Below, piece by piece: positions 34,040 to 45,601 of a DNA stretch of 64,000 bases. How positions within the stretch are numbered: the stretch's first letter is position 1; every line of letters starts with the position of its first letter. The DNA is taken from assembly GCF_040954645.1 (NCBI RefSeq), contig NC_092808.1, positions 18,295,383 through 18,359,382 on the forward strand. Reading direction: 5' to 3'. The DNA comes from Diabrotica undecimpunctata (Eukaryota; Arthropoda; Insecta; Coleoptera; Chrysomelidae). Position numbers and translations under genes: made by a program. The notes under the pieces are model-generated. The model saw only the letters and a program-made list of their open reading frames with translations, did not search any database and was not told the DNA's origin.

Positions 34040-34441
34040 CATAATATGTGATTTTCCATCTTCCACAAGTTTTTAAACTATATACAGTCCGGATGTGGAT
34101 TCATTTCGCATAATGTGTCCAAAGTACTGTAACTTTCGAGATTTGATGTAGGTCAGTACCTCTCGGTTCTTCTTCATTTTTCTGAGGACCTCCTCATTGG
34201 TGACTCGGCCAGTCCACGGGATTTTAAGTATTCTCCGATATAGCCACATCTCAAATGCTTCCAATTTTCTGCACATATCTTCGTTCAAGGTCCACGATTC
34301 AACACCATAAAAAGAACAGAGAAGACGTAGGTAGCATCGCAACATTCTTACTTTTATACCAAGAGAGAGGTTGTGGCTCTTGAAGAAGGCCCCCATCCGG
34401 TTGAAGGTGGATCTAGCTTTTGATGTGGAAATGAGTAGCAA
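34040..34441 (-). pseudogene. RTE-like LINE fragment
   Basis: An open frame (34441-34073, 122 codons) reads K-A-R-S-T-F-N-R-M, then M-L-R-C-Y-L, Y-G-V-E-S-W-T-L, W-L-Y-R-R-I-L-K-I-P-W and L-Q-Y-F-G-H-I-M-R-N-E. It is the C-terminal part of a LINE like that at 7.5-8.4 kb. The catalytic RT and the last ~40 residues are missing on either side, so it is truncated at both ends. Confidence 0.72.
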
Positions 34442-36049
34442 TGATAAATAAAAGATACGAAATAATTCGAAATTACATAAACAAAATGGAATATTTTAAA
34501 AATGAAAAACTGTAACCCATTTTACTCATTGTACCTATCTACTTTTCCAGTACTTATTTTTCGTAATTCGATATTGCTTATATGTAATAGTAAAAAGTTT
34601 TTTTCATCATTTTCAAAGAAAAACTTTCGTTTTACATCCGCAAAGTATGTTCGTTTGTGCGTTGTCGCCTATGCAATACTTTGGGGACGATCTATCGATG
34701 GATTCATATATAGTTTTGTCTCCTGAATCAAAATCTGAAAGCGGCATTTTGATATCTCGAACCATCTTCGACATAACCGGCAAGTCAAAAATAGAGATGT
34801 CACAATTCTTCTAAATATACATTCGTTTCTGCTGACACAAATAAATGTTAAATCGATATCGAAACGTCGACTTAATAAATTTTATTTATTAATGTTAATG
34901 TAATGTTAAATGTATAGGTAAGTCTATCTACCCTATAATTATGTATAAGTATTTTCCCGAACTTTTACACAAGAAGAGGTCTCTTTTTATATCATTAATG
35001 ATAATATTATTACTTATTTCCAAATATTGGATTTAAAGCGTAAAATGTATAAAAACAACTTTCTATTTTTTGCCTTTTGATTAATACCACAATTAACTAA
35101 TGATGTGTGAATGACAGTTTACAAAAATATTATTTAAGTATACTTCTTTGAAAGATTAATCATTGATTACTATTATTTTAACAGTAATCCTAAAAATTAT
35201 AAATTAATTCATTTCAAATTCAGATGGTATAGGCTGCTAGAATCTTAATACAACCCTGTACAATTATATAAACATAGGGTTTCGCGTGTTATGTGCATGC
35301 ATTTGTTGACCGCTACTTTTCTGTTAAATGAATTTACTATAACGTTGACTAAGCTGGGGAACTTGCGGTCGGGTTTTATTGCAATCATTAAGCACTCCAC
35401 CATTTTTCGTGAAATAAACTATACACTGTATATACACTATAAACTGTTATATGCTATATACTACTTTATACTATAGAATACGGTAGAATTTATAAAAAAT
35501 AGGAATATAAAAATCAAATTAGATCGAAAAAATGCGAAACCTAACATAACATCCACAGAAGAAGTTTAATCTCACTTATATATCAATATATAACAGATGA
35601 ATTTTTTTTTCCTAAGTTTATGGCACTGGCAAAGCCAAAAGGCCAGTCATGTTTTCTCATAGTCTTATCATCCATTTCCATTGTTTACATTATAAACATA
35701 ATAATATTATATACATGTTAAATTAGGATACAATATTTTTAGAGTGTTAGTAAATACCTAAATATTTTGGTTACTTATTTTCATTTTCATTGTTTTTTTT
35801 TTGATACCAGTATATATAATTGTAACTTTTCTTTTATTTTTATTGTTAATTTCTTTTTATTATTATGTTTTTATTGTTTAATATTATTCACTTATTGGTT
35901 TGATTTTTTTTTGGTTTTTTTTGTGTATTGTTTTTTTTGTTTGTTTTTTTTTTTCGTTTTAGGATTACAAATTTATTCACATGTCGCAATACTGCACAAA
36001 ATAATATTAATAGATTTTACATACTGATATAATATGATGTTGTAGATAT
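34442..36049. other. Non-coding AT-rich stretch
   Basis: Low-complexity T runs at 35780-35960 and generally AT-rich DNA. No coding motif was recognised. Confidence 0.45.
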
Positions 36050-37798
36050 ACTATTATCCTCTAATGTCAATAGATTTGAAACATTTATTGGAAATTTCAT
36101 TTTGTAAGATATTAAATTTTGATTAACGGATATTCTAAAAGAATATGTTGTAAATCGGCAATTTCATCATAATTCATTTATTATTATCTAACAAACCTAT
36201 TTTATGTTTATACGATGGAAATAGTGCACGATTGCAGGGTACCTATTCGACTTATTATCCGAATAATTGAACGATTATGTGTATTCTCAAACCATGGTTT
36301 GTCCCTTATTTTTGGTTGTATATTCTTAAAAAACTGTCCTTTATCTTCACATTTATATTTTATCTGCCACTTTTCCTTAAGTTTCCTTCGAAAAATTGGA
36401 ATAAAATGAGATTCTGGTATTTTTAATCTGAGTATTCTTCCATTTTTCGCACCATCTTTTGCTAAAGAGTCCACTTCTTCATTTTCTTCTATACCTGAAT
36501 GAGCTTTTATCCATGATATATAAATTTGTTTTCCTCTACTTGACACATTTTGATACAATTCCAAAATATCAAGAAGGATATAATTTAAATTAGGATTCAA
36601 ACACAGATTATTAAGTTTTTCTACCGAACTTTTAGAGTCTGTAAATATGACAAATTTATCCTCTTTTTGTTCTAAACACAGATTAATTGCTAATTTTATG
36701 GCAATAAGCTCAGCACTGAAAATTGACATCATATCTGACAGTTTCTATATTAGCTTAATATTTTTGGATAATAAACTGCACAGCCAACTCCATGTTCCGA
36801 TTTAGATCCATCAGTATAAACTTTTTTATACTCTTTCCATTTTACTATACACTCTCGATAATATTCTTTTTGTATAATAATATTATTTTGACATAAGTAG
36901 CGAACGTTAATATGGGTCTTAACTGGAGAAAGAAACATTTCATAAGAATAATTCCATAAAGTAATTCCATTGGATTTATAAAGTTCTTCATATCTGTGTA
37001 CATTGGTAATACTTTCAACTAATAACGGTATTTTTTTCTTATCCCAATATTTAGATGTTAAAACCAACCAGCTAAACTGGATATTTTAACTAATAACTTG
37101 GATTTCTGACTTCTTAACTTTAACACGAATTTGTCAGATAGAAATCTTCTCCGAAGATTCAGTGGCGGTTCGCATGTTTCTGTTTCCATATCGTCTACAG
37201 GCGTACTTCCCAAGCATCCAATACTGAGTCGAAGACATTTGTTTTTTATTTTATCTATTTTTATAAGATTTGTGTCTGCTGCTGAATGGTAAAATAAAGA
37301 TCCGTAATCTAAAATAGATCTAACGAATGTTCTATAAAATAGTAACATTATTGTTGGATCCCCTCCCCAGGGGGAATGACCGAAAGTTTTTAATAAATTA
37401 ACACTATTTTCTGTTCTTTCAATTATATAACTTATGTGTTCTTTCCAATTTAATTTACAATCTAAAATTACTCCTTAAAATTTAGAGGAAGATTTGTAAG
37501 GAAACAAATATTTTGATAATTTTATTTGGTGAGGACACCGAAATCTTTTTCTCGTAAAGCTAACTAATACTGATTTTTCTTCGGAAATTGATAAGCCGTT
37601 ATTGAAAATCCAATTGTCTAAATTTTTTATTGCATAATTGAGTTGATTATGGCCTATCTCGATGGATTTGTGGCGAGTGTAAATAACAATATAATCAGCA
37701 TATTGCAAAATCGATATATTATGTGGGATGTCAACAACTAGATCACTTGAGTAAATTATATAAAGTGTAGGACTTAATATACCACCTTGTGGCAAAAT
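36050..37798 (-). pseudogene. I/Jockey-type LINE with RNase H, 5'-truncated
   Basis: Five minus-strand frames follow one ORF2. At 37795 the RT starts abruptly with P-Q-G-G-I-L-S-P. The catalytic box reads L-Q-Y-A-D-Y-I-V (YADY, second Asp lost). Next are S-I-L-D-Y-G-S and P-P-L-N-L-R-R-R. RNase H begins Y-T-D-G-S-K-S-E-H-G-V-G (about 36810), with F-S-A-E-L-I-A-I, F-T-D-S-K-S-S and W-I-K-A-H-S-G-I-E-E-N-E-E-V-D; all four acidic positions are readable. A degenerate C-terminal segment (D-L-Q-H-I-L-L-E) reaches about 36110. Stops or shifts lie near 37470, 37060, 36745 and 36208. Confidence 0.82.
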
Positions 37799-38770
37799 GA
37801 CAGATGAATTTCAATGCATGCTTCAAGTTAAAATTTTTGCTAAGTCGTTATAGTAGCTGACTTGAGCTTTAGCAAAAATATTAATACTTAAGTAAATATT
37901 TTTAGTTGGTGGAACGAAACTTAACGGACTTCAGTAAAAACTATTTCTTAAGATCAAATTTTCACTTAAATCACGTTGGTGGACCTGGGCATAAATATAT
38001 TTATTTTACAGTAATATTATTTTAACAAGAGTTAATATCAACAGTTTTCTATTTTTTTTTGTGTATGGCTAAGATATAAATCTAAATATATTTATTTCAC
38101 AGTATCATTTTAACAAGAGAATGTTAATATCAATAGTTTTTTTTATTTCTTTTATCCTTTATCTGACAATATTATTTGTGTTTATATAATAAATATTCGT
38201 GTATATTTTAAACACTAGTGATCCCATTTTTACAAAGAATTGTAGAAATGTACAAACTACCACATTGCTTATTTTCTACATTTCTACTAGGACAAACTTG
38301 TTGGACCTTTACATTTGGAAATGTTAATCCCGAAAAGGCAATAACGGAAATTCGTGTAAATTGAAATCCTTTTGAGACCAGCGTTGTAATTCTGAGTTTG
38401 TGAGAAGATCTGCAACCTTATCGAGATATTGAGGTTATTCTAACTTATTGAGTTTATCAGGAGAGTAACAAACACATTAAGATTTTGTGTTAGTATTTGG
38501 TAGACGAAAAAAGAAAATTTAAATGAGGATTCGACTTCGAGCGTTCAACGAAGCAACACCTAATTACCTTAATCGCACCTAGTTTTTGTGGTTTTGTTTA
38601 AAAACATTGAAAGCTAAAAGTGTAGTAAAGTGTAAATTATTGACAATAATTATTTGTTGTTGATATTTTTGGTCATTAACTGTAAGTAATTTAATTTATT
38701 TAATTACATCGAGTTATTATCAATGATTTCGTATTGGTGCGAGGACCGTACTCAGGTTCCGTAGATCAAC
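37799..38770. other. Non-coding stretch; repeat and probable LINE 5' UTR
   Basis: An imperfect direct repeat (37995-38056 and 38090-38155; shared core aatatatttattt-acagta... ttttaacaagag) lies on the left. The right part, perhaps from about 38500, is likely the 5' UTR with the internal promoter of the LINE that starts at 38771; its 5' border is not visible. Confidence 0.45.
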
Positions 38771-40072
38771 ATGAACCAAGCTTCATCATCAAATGTTTTT
38801 TCACAACAAGAAATCCCCAAAAATGATACTACTGCACAAAAGTTATATTCAACAGTTTTAAATGAACCTACCAACATATTTCCTTCCAAAAAACAAGCAA
38901 TTGTAGTAAATATAGTTCCAAATTCAAAAATTGAGGATTACCTGAATGCTGTAGCCAACTTAGTTGACCCCAAAAATTTACTTGCAATATCCAGAATTGT
39001 TAATGATCGTATATGCATCTACTTCACTTCGGAAAATATTGTTCAAAAATTTTTGGAAACAGACAATGGGATAATAATAGTAAACCAACATCGTATCCAA
39101 GCTAGAAAACTAATTACTCCAAACGAAAAACTATTTATTTCTAATGTATCTCCTTCTATACCACATAACGTAATAGAAAATGAACTCAAAAAGATAGGAA
39201 TCTATCAAATAACACCAATAGATTTTTTACGGATCGGAACATCAAATCCTAGTTTTAGACATATCATTAGTTCTCGACGTTTTACTTATATAGCCCCTAA
39301 AAATCTTGAAAATATCCCCGATTCAATACTAATTAACCATGATCAATCGAACTATCGAATATTTCTCTCACTAGAAAAACAAACGTGTTTTATTTGTAAA
39401 CAAACTGATCATTTAGCATCTCGATGCCCAAATCATAATAATCAATCCACCGATGACAATACAACACACATTTCTCAATCACAATGTGACCAGACTGTTA
39501 GTTCACAACAAAATACAGCTCAAACTACAGTACATTCTCCCGTACTTACCAAACAAATCTGTAATCCACAACCTACTGAAACCATCACTTCACCTACACC
39601 AAAAAACTCTACCTCTTTCGATAACTCCAAAACAATGGAAACGGTACCGGGTAAAATAAATGAAACTAAAATAGAAACTCAAACAAAAGTACAAACACCT
39701 AAAAGTAATGCTTCTGAACCTGGTAAAATAAATAAAACTATAAATGAAACTCAAACAGAAGCTCAAACACCTAAAAGAAATGCTTCTGATATAACAAATT
39801 CTCCTGAACCGGAGGGTGGAAATCCTTTTAAAGAACCCAATAAAAAACACAAAAGAACAAAAACAGACGTCCAAACCCACCATAACTTAGCTGAAGATCT
39901 TATTAACTGTACAGTTGATTTTTTCCAAAATAAGTCAAACAGTAGCTGTTTAAGCCAAGAAGAGATAATAGATTTACTTGAAAATACCCATGGAGCTGCA
40001 GATTCAAGCAAAATTCAAGTCCATAATTCAGTGGAATCTGAACGGGTTTTACACCCGTCTGGAAGAATTTAA
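38771..40072 (+). CDS. LINE ORF1 (Gag-like, zinc knuckle)
   Basis: An intact 433-codon frame. Residues about 40-160 look like an RNA-binding Gag-like domain. A zinc knuckle follows at about 211-224: C-F-I-C-K-Q-T-D-H-L-A-S-R-C (CX2CX4HX4C). The remaining half is Thr/Gln/Asn/Lys-rich and low complexity, with repeated P-G-K-I-N and A-Q-T-P-K blocks. It would bind the LINE RNA and help target it to chromatin. The stop lies inside ORF2 (overlap 39978-40072), so ORF2 is probably reached by re-initiation or frameshifting. The start ATG is the first after an upstream non-coding leader. Confidence 0.85.
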   Translation: MNQASSSNVFSQQEIPKNDTTAQKLYSTVLNEPTNIFPSKKQAIVVNIVPNSKIEDYLNAVANLVDPKNLLAISRIVNDRICIYFTSENIVQKFLETDNGIIIVNQHRIQARKLITPNEKLFISNVSPSIPHNVIENELKKIGIYQITPIDFLRIGTSNPSFRHIISSRRFTYIAPKNLENIPDSILINHDQSNYRIFLSLEKQTCFICKQTDHLASRCPNHNNQSTDDNTTHISQSQCDQTVSSQQNTAQTTVHSPVLTKQICNPQPTETITSPTPKNSTSFDNSKTMETVPGKINETKIETQTKVQTPKSNASEPGKINKTINETQTEAQTPKRNASDITNSPEPEGGNPFKEPNKKHKRTKTDVQTHHNLAEDLINCTVDFFQNKSNSSCLSQEEIIDLLENTHGAADSSKIQVHNSVESERVLHPSGRI

Positions 40073-43000
40073 ATTACTAATGTCCAAATTCATACCGTCC
40101 ATCATTTGTCTACAAGAGACACACTTTAAACAGCAGAAATTTTATAAACTAAAAAACTACACACCATATATTAAAAATAGACTTAATGCAAACCAGGCTA
40201 GTGGAGGGACAGCTATTTATGTACATAACCAATATGACTCAGAAATAATTGATTTAAATACACAATTAGAGGCTACAGCAATAACTTTGAAAGGACCTCA
40301 AAAAATAAACATCTGCAATATATACATTCCTCCTGGTACTGATCCTTCAGCTCGCGAACTATTAGACCTTTTTAATCAAATTCCTCAACCACGAATTATT
40401 TTAGGTGACTTCAATTCACATCATGTTCTATGGGGATCAAATAAATCCGATAGTTTAGGGCGTAAAATCGAACAAATTATAACTAAACTTAATCTCAACT
40501 TACTTAATGATGGTAGTTTTACAAGATTTAATGTCTCTACAGGTGGTGGTTCAGCAATTGATTTAACTTTATGTGACCCAGTTTTACAACCTGGACTGTC
40601 TTGGCAAGTCACATCTCATCTACATGGAAGTGACCACTTCCCAATATTAATAACGAATAACAATACAGCTCCCTCTTCCGCTCCGTCTAATAAATGGCAT
40701 CTAAAGAATGCCGACTGGTCTTTATATTCTTCTTTAATATCTCGATCCATATCAGAGCTAAGTCCTCCTAGTGATGACCGTGCAAATATTAATTCTATAG
40801 TTTCCAATTTTATTCAGCTTATAACAACAGCTGCAGAATTGTCCGTAGGTTTTATAAATTTTCCAAAAAAACATCCTCCAGTCCCTTGGTGGAACCAGGA
40901 ATGTAAGATGGCAATCAGAGAGTCAAAAAGAACTTTTTACAAATTTAAAAAATTCCCCACACTCCAAAACCAACTCGAATTTAAGCAAAAGCGAGCCTAC
41001 TGTAGATATATATTGAAGAAAAGCAGAAAAGAAGCATGGAAAACGTATGTCTCGTCCTTAAATTCATCTACTCCTATTTCCGAAGTTTGGCAAATGATTA
41101 ATAAAATGAATGGAAAAAAATCCTTCAATACAATCCATTATCTAGAACATAACAATCTTACTTGCTCGACGAAAGAACAAATAACTGCTATACTTGCTGA
41201 TACGTATCAAAGACACTCCAGCAATGACATTATCTCTACAAATTCCATAATACACAAACAAAATTTAGAGAACACTTATATAGATTTAGAAGATCATACT
41301 AATTCTCCTCTTAACGACGAACTCTCAATGGACGAGTTACTATATTCATTAAACTGTACAAAAGATACCAGTCCTGGACCTGATAATATTCCAGTTGCCT
41401 TTTTAAAATCATTACCCGAAGAAGGTAAACAATACCTTCTAAAAATTTACAATTTTATCTGGACAAAAAATGTGTTTCCTGATAGTTGGCACCAGTCAAT
41501 TATTATTCCAGTCCTTAAGCAGGGAAGAAGAAAATCAGACCCGGAGTCTTATCGACCGATCTCGCTAACATGTTCGATATGTAAAATTCTGGAAAAAATA
41601 GTAAGCAATAGACTACTGTGGTATCTAGAAGACAAACAGCTTCTTACCCCTATTCAAAGTGGTTTCAGGAAATCAAGGTCTACTGTAGATAATCTAGTTG
41701 ATATAGAATCCGAAATTCACGAAGCATTTGGATGCAATCAAGAGTGTTTAGCAGTTTTCTTTGACATAACCCATGCGTATGATACAATTTGGAGAGCCGA
41801 TATATTACAAAACTTATCCAGATGGTCAATCAAAGGTAACATCCTTAAGTTTATAAAAAATTTTCTAATATTTCGTGAGTTTAAAGTTCGTGTAGATAAT
41901 GTTTGTTCAGAGCCAACAACGCAAATTAATGGTATCCCACAAGGATCTACACTAAGCGTAGTATTGTTCCTTATTGCGATTAATGATATCCCTAAATCCT
42001 TTAGTTCATTAGTAAAAGCACGCTTATATGCTGATGATCTCGTCATATTTTCTCGAGGGAAAAATGTTCTAACACTTACCAGATATATACAAACCGCTAT
42101 CAATCAACTAGAAAATTGGTCAGAGAGATGTGGTCTACAGATATCTCCAAACAAAACAAAAGCAATTTTCTTTAGCAAGAGCCCAAAAAACATTATACTA
42201 CCACCTAATCTCACCTTATACTTGTTACCTATTACTTATGTTGAATCAACTACCTTCCTAGGAATGAAACTAGATCAGAGGTTAATCTGGAAAGATCATA
42301 TTTTTCATCTTCGACAAACAACTCAAAATGGTCTAAATTTATTGAAAAGCATATCTCACAAGCAATGGGGAGCTGATTTCCAAACACTCATAACTGTCTA
42401 CAGAACTCTAATTCGTTCTAAACTAGATTATGGTGCAGTTGCTTATAATTCAGCCAAAGCATCAATACTTAAATTACTAGACCCAATACACAACACAGGA
42501 ATAAGAATAGCACTGGGAGCTCATCATACTAGCCCAATTGAAAGTTTATATTGTGAATCAGGTGAACCTTCCCTTCAACTAAGAAGAAACTACCTCAGCC
42601 TTGTGTATGCTGCTAAATTGTCAGCCAATCCACATATACCGACATTTAAAAACACGTTTGCTGACAGATTCACATCGACATTTAACACCTCACAAAGATT
42701 AAGTCCCCCGTTTTATATTCGGATCCAGAAATTACAAAATAGTTTAAACATACATTTTCCTGAGACATACAATGTAACTAACCTTAATCATCAACCTCCT
42801 TGGAGAATACAGCTGCCTATTTGTGATACAAGTCTTACTATCAATAACAAATATGACACACCACGTAGTATATTTAAAAAGAAAGTAGCAGAGAAATTAA
42901 ACTGCTCTCATAACTCCCTCATTTTTACAGACGCGTCTAAATCCGACAATGGGGTAGGGGCTTCTTTTACAACTTTACACCAAGACTACTCCTTCTCACT

Positions 43001-43577
43001 TTCCCTACGATCAACCATATTTTCCGCAGAACTTCTTGCTATTTTGCAAGCAATAACATTTGTAAATAATAAAAATATACAAAACTCTTTGATAATAACT
43101 GACTCTTTAAGTGCTCTCAGCTCTATGAAACAGTTATACACAAACCATCCCATTCTATTGCTTATAAAGTCAGAACTAATGAGATGTCAAGAAAACGACC
43201 GATTTGTTAAATTCCTTTGGGTTCCGTCACACTGTGGTATAACTGGAAACGAAAAAGCTGATCAGTTGGCCAGGGAAGCAGCAGAAAATCCACAATCAAC
43301 ATTATTCACTAAATGCGTTTATAGCGACCTGAAGCAATATTTTAGAAACAAAATAAGCGAGGAATTGCAACTACACTGGAACAATTCTGAGACATCCATG
43401 AAAAACATTAAGCATGAGGTAGCTGTATACAAACTCCAAAAGGTATTAGAGGATCAAAAATATTATAAAGAATTAAGCCTCTTATCAAATTGTGATCTAT
43501 TAGTTCTCCGTGTTTTCGTCGTCTTAATATATTTTCAGTATATTCTTTCATTATGGCAAATACTTCAAATAAAATAG
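39978..43577 (+). CDS. LINE ORF2 (endonuclease, RT, RNase H), I/Jockey type
   Basis: A 1199-codon open frame. The AP-endonuclease comes first (Q-W-N-L-N-G; C-L-Q-E-T-H; I-L-G-D-F-N-S-H-H; G-S-D-H-F-P-I). RT spans about residues 460-740: S-Y-R-P-I-S-L-T, Q-S-G-F-R-K-S-R-S-T, F-F-D-I-T-H-A-Y-D, G-I-P-Q-G-S-T-L-S and L-Y-A-D-D-L-V-I. RNase H follows at about 985-1110: F-T-D-A-S-K, S-A-E-L-L-A-I, I-T-D-S-L-S-A and G-I-T-G-N-E-K-A-D. All catalytic residues are present. The end departs from the family: the RLRIGHTxLTH and zinc-binding segment is missing, and the final ~35 residues look unrelated. The 3' end is therefore probably truncated. Confidence 0.88.
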   Translation: MKIPMELQIQAKFKSIIQWNLNGFYTRLEEFKLLMSKFIPSIICLQETHFKQQKFYKLKNYTPYIKNRLNANQASGGTAIYVHNQYDSEIIDLNTQLEATAITLKGPQKINICNIYIPPGTDPSARELLDLFNQIPQPRIILGDFNSHHVLWGSNKSDSLGRKIEQIITKLNLNLLNDGSFTRFNVSTGGGSAIDLTLCDPVLQPGLSWQVTSHLHGSDHFPILITNNNTAPSSAPSNKWHLKNADWSLYSSLISRSISELSPPSDDRANINSIVSNFIQLITTAAELSVGFINFPKKHPPVPWWNQECKMAIRESKRTFYKFKKFPTLQNQLEFKQKRAYCRYILKKSRKEAWKTYVSSLNSSTPISEVWQMINKMNGKKSFNTIHYLEHNNLTCSTKEQITAILADTYQRHSSNDIISTNSIIHKQNLENTYIDLEDHTNSPLNDELSMDELLYSLNCTKDTSPGPDNIPVAFLKSLPEEGKQYLLKIYNFIWTKNVFPDSWHQSIIIPVLKQGRRKSDPESYRPISLTCSICKILEKIVSNRLLWYLEDKQLLTPIQSGFRKSRSTVDNLVDIESEIHEAFGCNQECLAVFFDITHAYDTIWRADILQNLSRWSIKGNILKFIKNFLIFREFKVRVDNVCSEPTTQINGIPQGSTLSVVLFLIAINDIPKSFSSLVKARLYADDLVIFSRGKNVLTLTRYIQTAINQLENWSERCGLQISPNKTKAIFFSKSPKNIILPPNLTLYLLPITYVESTTFLGMKLDQRLIWKDHIFHLRQTTQNGLNLLKSISHKQWGADFQTLITVYRTLIRSKLDYGAVAYNSAKASILKLLDPIHNTGIRIALGAHHTSPIESLYCESGEPSLQLRRNYLSLVYAAKLSANPHIPTFKNTFADRFTSTFNTSQRLSPPFYIRIQKLQNSLNIHFPETYNVTNLNHQPPWRIQLPICDTSLTINNKYDTPRSIFKKKVAEKLNCSHNSLIFTDASKSDNGVGASFTTLHQDYSFSLSLRSTIFSAELLAILQAITFVNNKNIQNSLIITDSLSALSSMKQLYTNHPILLLIKSELMRCQENDRFVKFLWVPSHCGITGNEKADQLAREAAENPQSTLFTKCVYSDLKQYFRNKISEELQLHWNNSETSMKNIKHEVAVYKLQKVLEDQKYYKELSLLSNCDLLVLRVFVVLIYFQYILSLWQILQIK

Positions 43578-43789
43578 GTTATCGAACTGCCGCATGCCGT
43601 TTTATAGGTTACGTTTGTCAAATGTCAATTAACGTTAATTTGTGTTAGGGTAATTTCTGAAAGCATTCAAAAACGATTTTAAGTAAAAACGATATCCCTT
43701 ATTTCCTACTCAATGCGCATGACAAGTATAACGTTTTACGTTTAACGTACATCAAAAAGTAGAGGGCTAAAAAACTCTCTATTGACTGC

Positions 43790-44575
43790 TGCCCTTAAGT
43801 CAGATGGTGGTCCGTAGGTTCTGCAGTAAGTTAAACCATTTTCGTAGGTTCTGCAACCAGGATATTTTTCATCTTCCTGGATCGCTTTTTTAAATGCATC
43901 TCACCTTGAAGTATGGTGTGAAATAGGTCGTATTATTATTCATTACGTATTATATGACCCAGGTATTCCAGTTTGCGACGCATTATGATCATGACTACTT
44001 CTTTACGTTCTTTACCCATTCTGTGCACAACTTCTTCGTTAGTAACTTTATCTAACAAGGAAATCCTTAACATGAGTCTATAGCGCCATATTTTAAATAC
44101 TTCGAATCTCTTCAGTGACGCTTCAGTTAAGGTCTATGACCGCACTTCGTATAGAAGTCTCAAGAATACGTAGCATTTTATGTAACGAACTTTTATTTCC
44201 AATTTTATATCGTAACCGTTAAAGATTTTTTTATTTTGACGAAAGCTGATGTTGCTGATGTTGCTTTCTCGATCCTTATCATAGTTTCCGTCGAGTGTCC
44301 CCACTGTTCGTTTAAATTAGCACCCAAATAGTTGTGGTTTGTGATACCGGTTATTTACAAAAGGAGATTTGTGATACTGGTTGTCGGTTAACTGTCCCGG
44401 TCTTATCATATTTTTGCATATAGCCATGTTTTGTTTTTTTTTCTATTAAAATCAAGTCCAAATCTACTACTTATTTCTGCTACTCTTGAGTCAAGCGTTT
44501 GCAGACCTTCCAGACTGTCTGCAAAAATGACAGTGTCATCAGCTTATCTTATGCTGATCAGTTCTCTCTATTTAT
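43790..44575 (-). pseudogene. RTE-like LINE, heavily decayed
   Basis: Many stops and indels, but the minus strand still gives G-L-D-F-N-x-K-K-T-K (about 44450), M-L-R-I-S-L-L-D-K-V-T-N-E-E-V (about 44070-44030) and R-R-K-L-E-Y-L-G-H-I-I-R-N (about 43980-43940). This order matches the RTE-like fragments at 7.5 and 34 kb. It is among the oldest LINE copies here. Confidence 0.6.
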
Positions 44576-44939
44576 AAGAATTTCCTTCTTCTTCTTCTTG
44601 TAGCACTACAACCTGGGGTGGGTTTTGGCTGACTGCACAACTTGCTTCCATCTTGAACGGTCGTCCATAATAGTTGGGTCAGTGGGTAGCCCCATTGTTC
44701 TTAGACCTGACCATATATTGTCTCTCCATCACATTCGTGGACGTACTAAGGGCATTCTTCCTGTGGGGGCTTCCTCCCATACTAGCTTGGCAAGGCTGAT
44801 ATTAGGGAGTCTATGGACATGGCCAGCCCATCTTCGACGTTGGGATTTAGTCTCTTGGACTATATCGCTCGCTCTATACATCTGCTTGGCCTCAGCATTT
44901 GTTCTCATTCGGTATTGGTTGCTATTAACGTCGTGTAAG

Positions 44940-45601
44940 GCAGAAATATTCTTCTAAGGATTTTCCTCTCAAAATATCTAAGTTTTCTTTCAGTTTCTGT
45001 GGTAAGGGTCTACGTCTCACACCCACACATGAGTACCGGTCTAATCACCGTTTTATATATTCTAATATTTGATGTTCGTGTTAGGCTTTTAGATTTAATA
45101 GTACTATGGAGGCTGTACATACATCTGTTTGCTGCCTGAATTCTTCCTTTAATCTCTTCCGCGATATCGTTATCTGCAGTGATTGTTGCTCCGAGATATT
45201 TAAAACTCTCCACTCTTTCAAAGTTATATGGGTCTATTGTAACATTTTGCCCTATTCTATCTCGCCCCTTTTGTCTGTTGATGCACATGTATTTGGTTTT
45301 CTCTTCGTTTACCCTTAGACCAGTTTTCTTTGCCTCTACCTCCAATTTATTAAAAGTCTACTTCACATTGGTGACTGTGTTTCCCACAATGTTAATGTCA
45401 TCTGCGTATGCTAGTAGCAATTTTGGTCCATTTACTATCAGTAATTCTGTTTTAAGTTATGCTGCTCTTACTACTTTCTCCAGGATGATATTAAAAAGGA
45501 GAGGTGACAGCGCATCTCCTTGTTTCAGGCCAATGCTTATTTCGAAAGAAAGATTCTGAGAGTTTGTTACCTATCGGTATTCTGGATCTACAGCTATTCA
45601 C
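44940..45601 (-). pseudogene. RTE-like RT, catalytic box to thumb (3' half)
   Basis: The minus strand reads L-L-L-A-Y-A-D-D-I-N near 45410 (YADD intact), then V-N-E-E-K-T-K-Y-M, F-E-R-V-E-S-F-K-Y-L-G-A-T-I and Y-K-T-V-I-R-P-V-L-M-C-G-C-E-T at 45010. The C-terminal remainder lies in broken frames down to 44600. The part at 45407-45601 repeats residues also encoded at 47000-47190. Confidence 0.75.
45407..45601. repeat. Long direct repeat, left copy (apparent target duplication)
   Basis: 195 bp matching 47000-47190 (191 bp) with about eight substitutions and one 4-bp indel. It ends exactly where the plus-strand LINE begins. Confidence 0.8.

Noticed and set aside
35767..36027. Phe-rich ORF of 86 codons that looks like membrane segments
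   Set aside because: It is T-run low-complexity sequence without family features.
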